NCBI GenBank assembly: GCA_914767885.1
Contig: CAJZBQ010000020.1
Span: 868,001 to 932,000, forward strand
Direction: 5' to 3'
From: Blepharisma stoltei
Taxonomy: Eukaryota > Ciliophora > Heterotrichea > Heterotrichida > Blepharismidae
Length of the DNA stretch: 64,000 bases
A program made the position numbers and the translations under genes. The notes beneath the pieces were generated by a model. The model made no database searches, was not told where the DNA came from, and saw only the letters and a list, made by a program, of their open reading frames with translations. Each line of letters starts with the position of its first letter. Position 1 is the stretch's first letter. Positions 54,768 through 64,000 of the stretch are shown here, one piece after another.

Positions 54768-56123
54768 ATGGAGACTCAAAATGTAAATGACTACATGTCA
54801 AAGATCCGCTTATGCTCTATGCAAGAACTTCGAGAAATCGCAAGGAAACTCGAGCTCAAATCTAATGGAAAACGTGAAGAACTCGCAAGATTAATCGTAT
54901 CTTTTCTTTTAACCCCAGAAGGCCGAAACGAAGCATATCGAAAGCTGGATTTAAATTTCGCGAATTCTTTTTACGACCAAATTAAAACATCAAATAGGCT
55001 CCCAGAAAAATTCCGCTGCATATGCGAAGGAGGCTCTGGTGCTACAATTGAATGCACCCGCTGCAAATTTCATCAGCATACTTCCTGCATGGGCAGAAAT
55101 ACTCTTATTTCTCCATATGAATGCCCAACCTGCCAACTTTATCAAATGCAGCCTCTTGACGAAGTCGTTGAATTTTATATTCTCCCTAACTCAGTCCCCC
55201 GAGATTTTATTCATGGAACTCAATGTGAAAGAAATTTTACTTTTTTACAGTCTCAGCTTGATAAAATCCATAGTGCTAAAGGTGCTTTACAAATCCAAGC
55301 TCGATGTTTAAGGATCGATGGGATTGGATACACTCATCAATGGCCTAAAGTAGGCTGTTTAATAGTCAATGGAAGAACTGCAATGGAGTTTCGAGGTCCT
55401 GAGCATTCTAATGCAAAAGCACGAAAAGACGAGCCACTAAATTTGACCACACTTTTTGTTCCAGGCAAAAACTCAGTGAATTTATTAAGAGTTGCAGATA
55501 CTGAAAGCTTTTTTTGGGCTCTTGTGCTGATTAAAAAGAGAAGCGACGATCATTTTATTAAAGAAGTTTGCTCAAAACCTGGGCTATCAGTAGAGCAAGG
55601 AAAAGCGTTTCTTATCAAAAAATTGAATAGTGGGGATAGTGATATTCAGTCGAGAAGTGTAAAATTGTCGATAAAATGCCCATTTACGATGACTTTGATG
55701 GAAATTCCTGTGAGGGGGACAAAATGTGACCATTTACAGTGCTTTAATTTAGACCCATTTGTGAGACTGCAGAAATCGTCAAAAGTAAATAGATGACGGT
55801 GTCCGATTTGCAAGGGACTGGCGTTTGATTTAATTGTAGACAAGTTTATGGCTGAAATTGTGGAGCATGCTCGAGTCCTTAATGATCCTCATAGCGTTGA
55901 GTTGATGTCTGATGGAACTTATAGGATAATTTCTTTTGAAGAATACCTTGAAAGTATCAATAAAAAGGAAGAGGAGTCAGGAAAAGCAGAAAACGAAGCT
56001 AAGAAAAAGAGAAAAACCGAAAAAGATGACAGCATAAATCTGAATGAATTGATGCCAGCACCAGTTCAGATACAGAAAAATAACGGAAATCCACAAGTGG
56101 TTGATTTAATAGATCTGGATTAA
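54768..56123 (+). CDS. SIZ/PIAS-type SUMO E3 ligase
   Basis: 451 residues in one exon. SAP box near the N-terminus (CSMQELREIARKLELKSNGKREELARLI), PHD finger (CICEGGSGATIECTRCKFHQHTSCMG...CPTC), a PINIT-type middle, then the SP-RING: CPFTMTLMEIPVRGTKCDHLQCFNL and W-CPIC. TGA encodes the conserved Trp before RCPICKG. The C-terminal VVDLIDLD is a SUMO-interacting motif. The SAP-PHD-PINIT-SP-RING order is that of plant SIZ1. It promotes SUMO transfer in the nucleus. Confidence 0.93.
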
Positions 56124-56193
56124 TATAATTAAAAATAAAGTATAGTCTCATAAGAAATATTCAAAGCAATAAGATAAATAATAATTGTTATCA

Positions 56194-57216
56194 CTATTCG
56201 TTAATATATGAAGCTTGAACATCTTTTACCAAGTATTTGAATACATATTTAGCTGTTTTCGTATTCTGAATTAAATGTTTAGGTGCCTGATCAACAATAG
56301 TTTTGAAATCTGCAAGATAAGCTTCTATAATTTTCAGTTTCTCTACAACTTCACTTGATTTAGAATTCATATCATCACCTTTAGAAGCAGGCTGGACTTT
56401 TAGATTTTTATAGTGATTTATATTAGGTCCTTCTTTGCATCTTCTATACAAATTATCAATAGCCCTGCATAACCATTACATAAAAATATGTCCTATTTCC
56501 ACTTGTTTCTCAGTCGCTAAAGCACTATTAACGTCCACTTGTTTAGTTAAATCCAGCCTTTTGGAGTCCACATCTTCATATTGTTTGCTTAACTGAGCAA
56601 TTTCAATATTTAGCTGCATGATCTCATCTTTTTTCTTTTTCTCCAGCTGATCTCTCATTGTCCTGATTTTCTGGTTTTCCTCTTCAAGCTCTTTTTGCTG
56701 CTGTTTCAGCTGGTTATTTGCATTAATCAGCTTTGTATGTAAATTCAAAATATCATTTATATCTGTAAACTCTTCTGGATTTTTAAGTCTGACTTTTTCA
56801 AGAAACTCTTCATACCTTTTCATCGACTGGACTTGTGCTTCTAAAGATCCAGCTTTTTCTTTAAGTTGGACAACTTTGGCCTCGAGTTCTTCTTTTTTCT
56901 TCTGTTTAGCCTCAATTGCTTTTTTCTCTTCCTCGATCCTGTTTTTGGCTCTTTGGAGTTTTGCTTCGTTTTCGTTGATCACTTTGGAAAACTCGACGAA
57001 TTTTTCTTGGACAGCCAAATCTCTTGCACGAAGTTCTTCTTCTTTGCTGTTGAAAATTTCAAGGCGGCGGTTTTCTTCTTCTTTTTGACGTTCAAAAGCT
57101 TCTTGCACTTGGTACATAAGGCGCCGTTTGTCCTAGATAGAGAATACAAGCAGTCTAGTTGCAGGAGAAACAGTGTCCATTTTAAGCTGTTTGAGATTGT
57201 ACTTCGTGCCTTTCAT
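56194..57216 (-). CDS. CCDC42/CFAP73-family ciliary coiled-coil protein
   Basis: Exons 57216-57148 and 57132-56194, with a 15-nt intron GTATTCTCTATCTAG, give 335 residues. The start of the domain, PATRLLDKRRLMYQVQEAFERQKEEENRR, is the hallmark of the CCDC42/MIA2 (DUF4200) family, which is part of the modifier-of-inner-arms complex in the axoneme. The rest is coiled coil. TGA is Trp after GHIFM. Confidence 0.88.
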
Positions 57217-57500
57217 CTATTATGCTAATTTTATTAATAAGTTTAGTTTATGATAACTCTTCAAGTCCCGTGCTTCTTTACCTCAGGTTGGACCACAGCT
57301 CTGAATAATGGTAGGTTGCCATAACCGTCAGAAACAGTGTAGACCCATTCTCTTAAGCCTAGACTCTCAAGAAATCGTGAATTTCTCTCACTGAACTCGG
57401 TTGTAGGACCTGAGACATTTTTAATTATTTTATTAATAAAAATGTATTTTACAATTTAAAAATCGCAAAAGGAGACTTTAAAATATATAAAAATATTAAT
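57217..57500. other. Intergenic region with GC-richer patch
   Basis: A patch at about 57255-57415 is GC-richer than usual and could be a retroposon fragment. No boundaries or duplication found. Confidence 0.35.
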
Positions 57501-60240
57501 TTATTCATCTTCTTCCGAAAGTTGGCTTTCAGGGGTATTTGCAGGCATCCTATTCATTGGTGTTTCTTCAGTTGATGGAAATTCTATTAATGGAAGGATT
57601 TTATTAGATGCCTTTTTTGGTGGGATTGGCTCTTCTTGAGTTACAATTTTAGGCTCAATTTTTTCTTGCTGCTGTTCTGGCTGCGGATCAGGGAATTTTC
57701 CTTGGTCTACCAATGACATTCTGAATTTTTTGCTTCTTGCCTGCTCTTCTTCATCCTCTTCTTCTATATCTTCTCTATCTTCATTTCCTTCACTATCCAA
57801 ATAAAACATCGTATATCTTGGCTGGGCTTTTCTAGCAAAAGATTCATTTCCTGGCTGTTGATTTTCGTAGCCAGAGTTTGCACTTGTGCTAGAACTAGAT
57901 GCTCCATTAGGCCCTTGTATATATTTTTCCAAGTATCCTTTGATTTTTGGGTACATTTGTGGATCCTTAGGGAACATTTTTATGGTAGGCCTTGGGACTC
58001 CAACTATGTTTCTAGAATTATAATGTATAGAACCCATACCTTTGGGAACTCTATGATAGTTTGGCTCTGCATCTTCATGAGCATTGACGTATTTGGTTTC
58101 TGGAGCTCCCCTCTTTTCAAGCCATTTTTTCTTTGTTTCTTCATGATCAAGGTTCAGCAATATTTTTTTACATCTAACAGACACGTGTCCAAGCTCATGA
58201 CATATATAGCATTTGACTAGTAATGAAGAATAGTCACCGTCTTCACATTTTTTCGACATCGCCTCTGTGGAATCTTTTGCTTCTGGGAACTTTTCGAGCA
58301 GCATATTCATATTTGTCCTGGACAAGCTTAATAAGTCAACGAAATCCAAACATTTAGCTGAAGCACACCTAGGCTTTTCAGTGAAAAATGCGATTTCTCC
58401 AAAATATTCGCCAGGTCCTAGCTCTTTAAAGGTCGATTTGGTTTGATGATGGTAAATATCAACCCTCCCGTTCTGAATAAAATACATTTTTGAGCTCATT
58501 TCCCCTTCTTCAATAACCGTGTCTCCAGGGGCATATGTCTCGCTTTCCAGTGCTCTTGTCAGTTGAGAAATAAAATGTGCCTCATATTTTTCAAAAATTG
58601 GGCAAAGTTTTATAATAACACCATGAATATGTGCATAAATTTCATCTCTAAGCGGCTCTGATAACAGTGACAAAATCTGTTTTTCGTCTAAATTATTTTT
58701 CTTTTTATTTTCCCATATATATTCTAGATATCTTCTAACTCTAAACTGAAGATCATGAGGCAAATCTTTTTTCCTCATATATCGGTTTACAGCAACCACT
58801 TGTTCTCTATAAGCGTTTTCTACTGCATTCTGCTTGCTGACTAAAGAGCCAATACTACCTACTGTATATGCAAAAACACCACAGGCGACTATCATAGAAA
58901 ACATCGCATAAATTTTTTCTCCTACTGTAAGTGGGACTATATCTCCATAGCCTACTGTGGTCATTGTTGTAAAGGCTCAATAAAGAGAGGTAATGTATTT
59001 GTCAAAATTGGGGGAATTGTCGATTTTTGCTGCCGTTACCCAAGTTTGAGGATGATCTGACATGTTGTAGGCGCCTAAAAAATATAGCGCTTTTCCCGAG
59101 GATGGCGCGGAATGGCGCCATCCTCGGGAAAGCCAGGAAGGCATCCACACGGGAACTGGGAGTTCCACGTGTGGATGCCATTTTGACATGTGGAAGTTTG
59201 GATCCCACATGTCAAAAATGGCATCCACACGTGGAACTCCCAGTTCCCGTGTGGATGCTTAGTTGACTTTCCCGAGGATGGCGCCATTCCGCGCCATCCT
59301 CGGGAAAGCACTATACCACCAGCAAGCTGTCCAGTGGGCGATAAAAAAGACTACTGCCAAAAGTCTTAAAAATACGAAAAAGGTGGCAATTGTATTGCTT
59401 GCAATATAATCTTCTAATTTTATCAAAATTCTTTTGAGTTTTGCTATACGCACGAGCCTCAAAATTCTCAGAAATTTGAAAATTTTCACGAATCTTAAAA
59501 GTCTTGAGGCTTGGCTGTAGCTTGCACCTCCACTGGAGCTTGTATCTCCTTGTTCAAAAACCCCATTGGTGAACCATGTATATGGTATACTTGATGCTAG
59601 ATCAGCAATAAATCATCCTTTGAGGTAAAATATAGCAATTTCTTTTCTATTCATAATGAGTGCTCCTCTTGAGTAAAACCCAGTATTAAAACTGAAAGCA
59701 ATGTCTATCATAAAGATTATAGCTATAAATTAAATTAAATTGTAAACCCAATAGCTGTCGCACACCTTGGCTACAAATATCGCCATTTGGGATTTCCGAC
59801 CTTTACTACCTGTCAAATGGATCAGCTACCCAGGTCAGAGTCACCACCTGTAGAGTACCCCGATGGCCCAGAGAAGACTATTTAGTAGCCTTAACCTGTG
59901 TAGCCATCTGGCAGGGAAATTCAAAATATCCTCACCAGCCAGAAATCGCCACATCGAAACAAATTCTGAAAGGGACTGAAATCGATATATATATAATAAG
60001 CAGCATTGCAAGAAAGTCCCAGCCCATACGAAACATGGACTCTGGGTGAAATACCCATTTCGTGAGATATTTGTTCCCTTCTTCATCTTCAGCTATTGGA
60101 GTCTTTGGGGTGAAAGCGTCCTTTTTTATCGTTTTCAATTGAGAAAGTGCTTTGTTATTGCCGTGAGAAGGGTTATCTATGGGTCCTTGTGAGACGTTAT
60201 CTTGAATAGCCTTCCAAGTTTTGTCTTGTTTTCTTTCCAT
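57501..60240 (-). CDS. Cyclic-nucleotide-gated-type channel with CCHC zinc knuckle
   Basis: Blocks 60240-59922, 59731-59316 and 59084-57501 give 772 residues. Voltage-sensor-like channel: S4 FLRILRLVRIAKLKRILIKL, pore TTMTTVGYGDIVPL, C-linker and cyclic-nucleotide-binding domain (EEGEMSSKMYFIQNGRVDIYH, PGEYFGEIAFF). Unusually, a CYICHELGHVSVRC zinc knuckle follows, then a Pro/Glu-rich tail. Two insertions are removed: a retroposon at 59732-59921 (by AAATT duplicate) and the GC-rich fold-back at 59085-59315. The channel is 772 residues, like the one at 36.6-39.6 kb but not its close copy. Confidence 0.88.
59085..59315. mobile_element. GC-rich fold-back IES, copy C
   Basis: 231-bp copy in opposite orientation to A and B, with the same end signature and inner arms. 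Interrupts the pore turret of the channel gene; removal gives CWWYFLGAYNM. Confidence 0.92.
59732..59921. mobile_element. Retroposon-like insertion with AAATT tail and duplicate
   Basis: 190 bp, GC-rich, with a (AAATT)n tail at its left end. AAATT is at both boundaries (59727-59731 and 59917-59921); excision leaving one gives GYFEFIAIIFMID in frame. There is no usable TA pair. Confidence 0.8.
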
Positions 60241-60416
60241 ATAAAATTATTATAATTCATTAGAATTCTGGTGGTTTTCAGATTAATGTAAACTGGGAGT
60301 ATTTCTGCATAAAAATATTAATTTTTGAAATTATGACAGTATTTAAAAAAACTCTGAATAAAAGAATTAATTTTGATTGAATTAGGCAAAATCATAATGG
60401 TTTTAGTTTTCTGGAA

Positions 60417-61210
60417 TTAAAGTTTCAAGTCTTCTATAAGTTTATCAACGATTGAATCATATATATCATAATTAAAATATGGCGTCTTCGTCTGGGCATG
60501 GCCTCCCGGCCATGCAGCCTCGACTCATATTTTAATTATATCCGGCAAGGTTTTACCATTTCAGAGATGGGACAGCAATGCTAGGTAAGCAATTCTGGTA
60601 GCTTTCAGAGCCTAGCCCAAGTCTATTCTCAGGGGTGGATTTTTTCCTCGTGGGGAAGGAGGGTGCAAGGTTGGAAAGGGGAAGCCCAGCAAAGTCCTCT
60701 GGACCATTCGGGCAACTCCCTAGCGTGAAACTGGGCGTTACTTCCCAGGCTTTGCATTTTTCCTTTTTGCCGATAGCCGACCAGAAAAATCCATTTTTTG
60801 GGTTTTTCGGAAAAGCAACCCATGTACAAGCAAGTAGCTCATCCATGAGCCGTCGAAGACGTGGACATTTGCCCTGGAAGCACCCTGGTGATCGAAGCGA
60901 GTTTGTCTCCAGCAGACTGGTGGGCCCGATGCGACGAAAGGCGAGTGATAAACCTGGAGTTGTAACCCCGTAGTGGACGTTAAGCGATATAAATTCTAAT
61001 GTAATGTAATGTATCATATATATCGTTATTAAGTTTTAAAGCTTCAGCTTGATCAAGAATAAGGCTAGCACTTCCTTTCTTTTCTTCTTGATCAGCGATA
61101 ATTGTAGCAACTTTGACTTCTACTTGAGCCTCTTGGCTTGTTAAAGCAACTGGTGTTACTGTGTATGAAACTGGAGCTATTATATTTTTCGATGCCTGTC
61201 CGCAACCCAT
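60417..61210 (-). CDS. Small N-myristoylated protein split by a retroposon
   Basis: Exons 61210-61025 and 60467-60417 join at a 12-bp duplicate to 78 residues. MGCGQASKN is an N-myristoylation/palmitoylation signal; then TVTPVALTSQEAQVEVKV and a helical end LNNDIYDSIVDKLIEDLKL. Family unknown. It resembles in style the proteins at 21595 and 30101, but I see no real similarity beyond the lipid-anchor start. Confidence 0.75.
60468..61024. mobile_element. Retroposon copy 1 with hairpin 5' end
   Basis: ATCATATATATC at 60456-60467 and 61013-61024. 5' end is an inverted repeat (AATTAAAATATGGCG...CGACTCATATTTTAATT around CATGGCCTCCCGGCCATG); 3' end is a (TAATG)n tail. Similar over its length to the element at 62965-63497 in reverse. 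Confidence 0.9.
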
Positions 61211-61561
61211 AATAAATTACCAAAATATACATGAATGGTTGCTTTAGCGTTCTGAGGTATCAAGAAATTTAGAAAGATAACAGTTAATTAACTATCATTT
61301 ATTGATCTATTAAGCAAGAAAAATATGTAATAAACTATATTAAATTTTGAATTTTTAATCTGTAGCTAGTGTTGTGCAAGCAAATATTCGCTATATATTA
61401 ATTATCGTATATTTTCGTAAATTATCTTGGCGGATATTCATTGAGAGTTCTAAAATAAAATTATAGCTTTTTACTTATAAAATAAAAAATATCTTTTAAT
61501 GTCTATACAAAGCTAATCTATTGCTGAAATATATTAAATTCTGATGTATAATTAAAAATAA
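61211..61561. other. AT-rich intergenic region between divergent genes
   Basis: 351 bp; should contain both promoters. Nothing named. Confidence 0.5.
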
Positions 61562-64000
61562 ATGAAAATCTATAAAAGGCGCGTCTGGCAGCATTATAAA
61601 GCTCTGATCTATAAAAATTGAATTCTATGGAAAAGAAGGTGGTTCGGATCTTTATTCGAATTACTTTTTCCTATCCTGCTTATTTTGCTACTAACTCTTA
61701 TAAGAGTTTCAGCAGGAAGAACAAGCCACAATGGAAAATCATACTTAAAGGACTATTCAATGGTCGTCACACCAGATGACTGATTCTCATACACGATTCC
61801 AGAAAATCCTTTTGTATATGTAAAATTAAATTCATTCACAAAACACACTCATAGTTATTGTGAGTCTTATTTAAACCTTTCTCCCTTATGATCAATAGCG
61901 ATAGTCCCTGGGAATATCTCTATTTCAAATGAGCTCGCTGATATGATGGCTATTAATGGATTTGAAAGGTCAAAAATAATTTATTTTTCTGATGAAAATG
62001 AATTATATGTTTTTAGATAATATCATCCTTTTTTATCATAATCTGCAATGTAATTTATTATAGACTATCAGGATAGAGAAAAATATCACAAGTGATCATT
62101 ATGACGATGCAGGAAATGGCAAGATATGCTATGCTATTGTATTTAAGCATTGAACCGAAAACAACTTCCAATACAAATTTCGTCACAATATCACGTCTTC
62201 ATATCCACCTTCAAACCAGCAAGTAGGAAACGTAATTGATATATTTGACTATCAAACCTATGAACCTACTGATGATCTTATAAGAGTTCCTAAGCCAGAA
62301 TTCCAAGAGCAATATTTTGATAGTAATTTTATCCACGTCATGAACTATATTGACAATATTATTCTTAGGAATATTACAAATAATGCCAGCGCTTATATTG
62401 CTGCAGGCTTTGTGCCTATGTGATATGATGATTACATCACTGATAATTTTATCACATTAATTGCGAATATGCTGCCATTTTTTATAGTAATTTCTTATGC
62501 TATTCCTGTGTGTAGAATGATATCGCTAATAGTGCAGGAAAAAGAGTACAAAAATAAAGAAATGATGATGATTATGGGATTATCAAATTTTGCGTATTGA
62601 ACATCGTGAATAACTTACTATTTCTCTATATATACAGTCATTGCAGGGATAAATAGTCTGATTTGTATGGCTCTGTTTAATTATAGCAGCACAGGGCTCA
62701 TTTTTTTAATGTTTTGGTTATATGGGATTTCTTGTATAGCTTTCAGCGTCCTTATGAGTATGCTTTTTTCTAAGTCAAGAACTGCGGTAATGCTTAGTTT
62801 GATGCTTTTTTTTATTAGCTATTTTATAAGTTTTGCAGTAATGGATCCGATATTAAGCTTTGGGCAAAAAGCTGCAGCTTCTTTGCTGCCAAATGTTGCA
62901 CTATACTTAGGAATTGATATCTTAGCGAAGCTTGAAGAAGGAAGATCTGGAGTGCAGAATAGCATTAATATTAATACTAAAAAAACCTTTTACGTCCACT
63001 ATGGAGTCACCTTCTTCTGAAGCTTTTATCTTCCTTGCACTTAAGGGTCCGCAGGCTACAGGGTTAGCCTTCTTGGCCATAATTGTATGCTTTAGAGCGA
63101 CTTTACAAACTTCTAGGCTCACGGATGAGCTAATTTCTTTGACGTAAATAAGTTGTCTATATGAAAAATTCAAAAAAAAGTTTTTCTGGCCAGCTCTCCG
63201 CAAAAAGGAAAATTTTGAAGCCCAGGGAGTACTTCTGGTTTCATGCTGGAGAGTTGCCCTGTAGGCCTAATAGACTTTGCTGAGCTCCCTTTTGCAACTC
63301 TATATCTCCCTTTTATTTGAAGTAAAATCCAAAACAGAAAGCGGACTACAGCTCCACACACTGCTGGAATTGCTTATCTGCCATTACTGTCCATTCCTGG
63401 GTTGAAAGAATCTAGCCGGATATAATTAAATATGTGCTCGAGGCTGAATGGCTGGGAGGCCATGCCCGGTCGAGACGCAATATTTAATTATGGAATACAG
63501 AATAGCACTTGCAAAAAGAAATTGACCATTATACGTTTGAAACTTTTTATATTTTCATGGTAGTAGATACGGCCATCTTTGTGATTTTAGCATGATATTT
63601 AGATCGGATCTGGCCGAGTGAGTGGGGAATAAAAAGGCCATGATACTTTTTATTTTACTAACTCTCCTCCAAGCTAGATAATTAGTTGCCAGTAAGCTAT
63701 CCTAATTTTTTTTATTTAAAAGCCTTTTTTTTATTAAAATAGGGCACATTTAGACTAATTTCCTAATTTATTATTTTTGTCATAAATTATAATTAGTGTA
63801 CCATAAAAAGTAATATCTTAAAAAGGATAAATATTCTAACTACAACAGATAGAGACTAAGGATTTTTGGTGCCATGAGAAAAATAAGCGTAGTAAAGATA
63901 TTATTGAAAAAGAAATAGCATGAGGAGAAAATGTTGAGCCCGTTGACATAGTGATTGAAAAACAAAAAGAGTTAGGCCAAGCGTTGATTATCAGAAATTT
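61562..64000 (+). CDS. ABCA-type ABC transporter, N-terminal part
   Basis: From the ATG at 61562 the protein reads KIYKRRVWQHYKALIYKNWILWKRRW, a first membrane helix, a luminal loop, then the membrane block with KEMMMIMGLSNFAYWTSWI, GQKAAASLLPNVALYLGIDI, and RPWYFYFTKDFWC before the NBD linker, running off the window at QALIIRN. This order is the ABCA subfamily of lipid transporters. TGA is Trp at several places. Three insertions are removed (62016-62067, 62965-63507, 63661-63858). Two 1-nt corrections in T runs (near 63509 and 63649) are needed for a single frame. Confidence 0.88.
62016..62067. mobile_element. 52-bp IES in ABCA gene
   Basis: Between TA at 62014-62015 and 62066-62067. Ends TAGATAATATC and TAGTCTATAATA. 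Removal gives ELYVFIRIEKNITSD in frame. Confidence 0.75.
62965..63507. mobile_element. Retroposon copy 2, reverse orientation
   Basis: CAGAATAGCA at 62955-62964 and 63498-63507. The left end holds the tail (TTAATATTAAT), the right end the AATTAAATATTGCG / CATGGCCTCCCAGCC hairpin. Homologous to the element at 60468-61024. Confidence 0.9.
63661..63858. mobile_element. 198-bp IES in ABCA gene
   Basis: TA at 63659-63660 and 63857-63858; left end ACTCTCCTCC slightly like a MITE end, otherwise unique. Separates WYFYFT from KDFWC. Confidence 0.75.

Noticed and set aside
57858-58220. Plus-strand 120-codon frame
   Set aside because: Antisense to the channel's conserved tail with zinc knuckle.

Overview
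This window reads as the germline (micronuclear) DNA of a heterotrich ciliate, most likely Blepharisma or a close relative. Four things support that. (1) TGA is sense: many reading frames continue through TGA exactly where tryptophan is invariant, for example R-TGA-YRPPE in the kinase at 5.9-6.8 kb, DN-TGA-GAG in the same kinase and the WD40 repeats at 8.8-9.8 kb; only TAA and TAG end genes. (2) Introns are about 15 nt (GT...AG) and splice conserved proteins into frame (5660, 5880, 13862, 19377, 35737, 38796, 57133). (3) DNA is very AT-rich and genes are closely packed. (4) Conserved genes are split by unspliced insertions, mostly bounded by TA, that must be removed precisely to restore the protein; these behave as internally eliminated sequences (IESs). 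To my knowledge an abundant Pogo-derived MITE in IESs has been published for Blepharisma stoltei; the dominant CCCTCCGTGAG repeat here fits that description.

Layout. 1-12.7 kb: coiled-coil gene, Hsp70 with two heat-shock elements, a coiled-coil/MOK-like kinase locus, CCT-domain protein, Fip1, WDR5-like, PP2C and small proteins. 12.7-21.9 kb: lipid-anchored START protein, coiled-coil protein, NDP kinase, copper chaperone, and a nested IES cluster. 22-31 kb: PKA-like kinase, RBR ubiquitin ligase, axonemal docking-type coiled coil, Erv1-like protein, cyclin-like and small N-myristoylated proteins. 31.7-45 kb: sucrose-phosphatase-like protein, SPX-MFS phosphate transporter, cyclic-nucleotide-gated-type channel, and a BAR-GRAM-VASt sterol-transfer protein split by about seven IESs. 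45-57 kb: MON1, DENR, Rab, TBC, F-BAR, LNR-RING, SIZ/PIAS and CCDC42-like proteins. 57-64 kb: a second channel with a CCHC knuckle, a small MGCG protein and an ABCA transporter running off the end.

Genes are not in operons; the content is ordinary ciliate housekeeping, membrane traffic (MON1, Rab, TBC, F-BAR, BAR-GRAM-VASt), ion channels and cilia. The unusual content is the insertion landscape: about 40 elements. They fall into three MITE families sharing one architecture but with different terminal motifs, a fold-back family sharing a 25-nt terminal signature around GATGGCGC, GC-rich retroposon-like units with target-site duplications, and short unique IESs from about 30 to 490 bp. Several copies are nested. 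A few junctions need a 1-nt correction in or near a homopolymer run, which looks like assembly error rather than gene decay.
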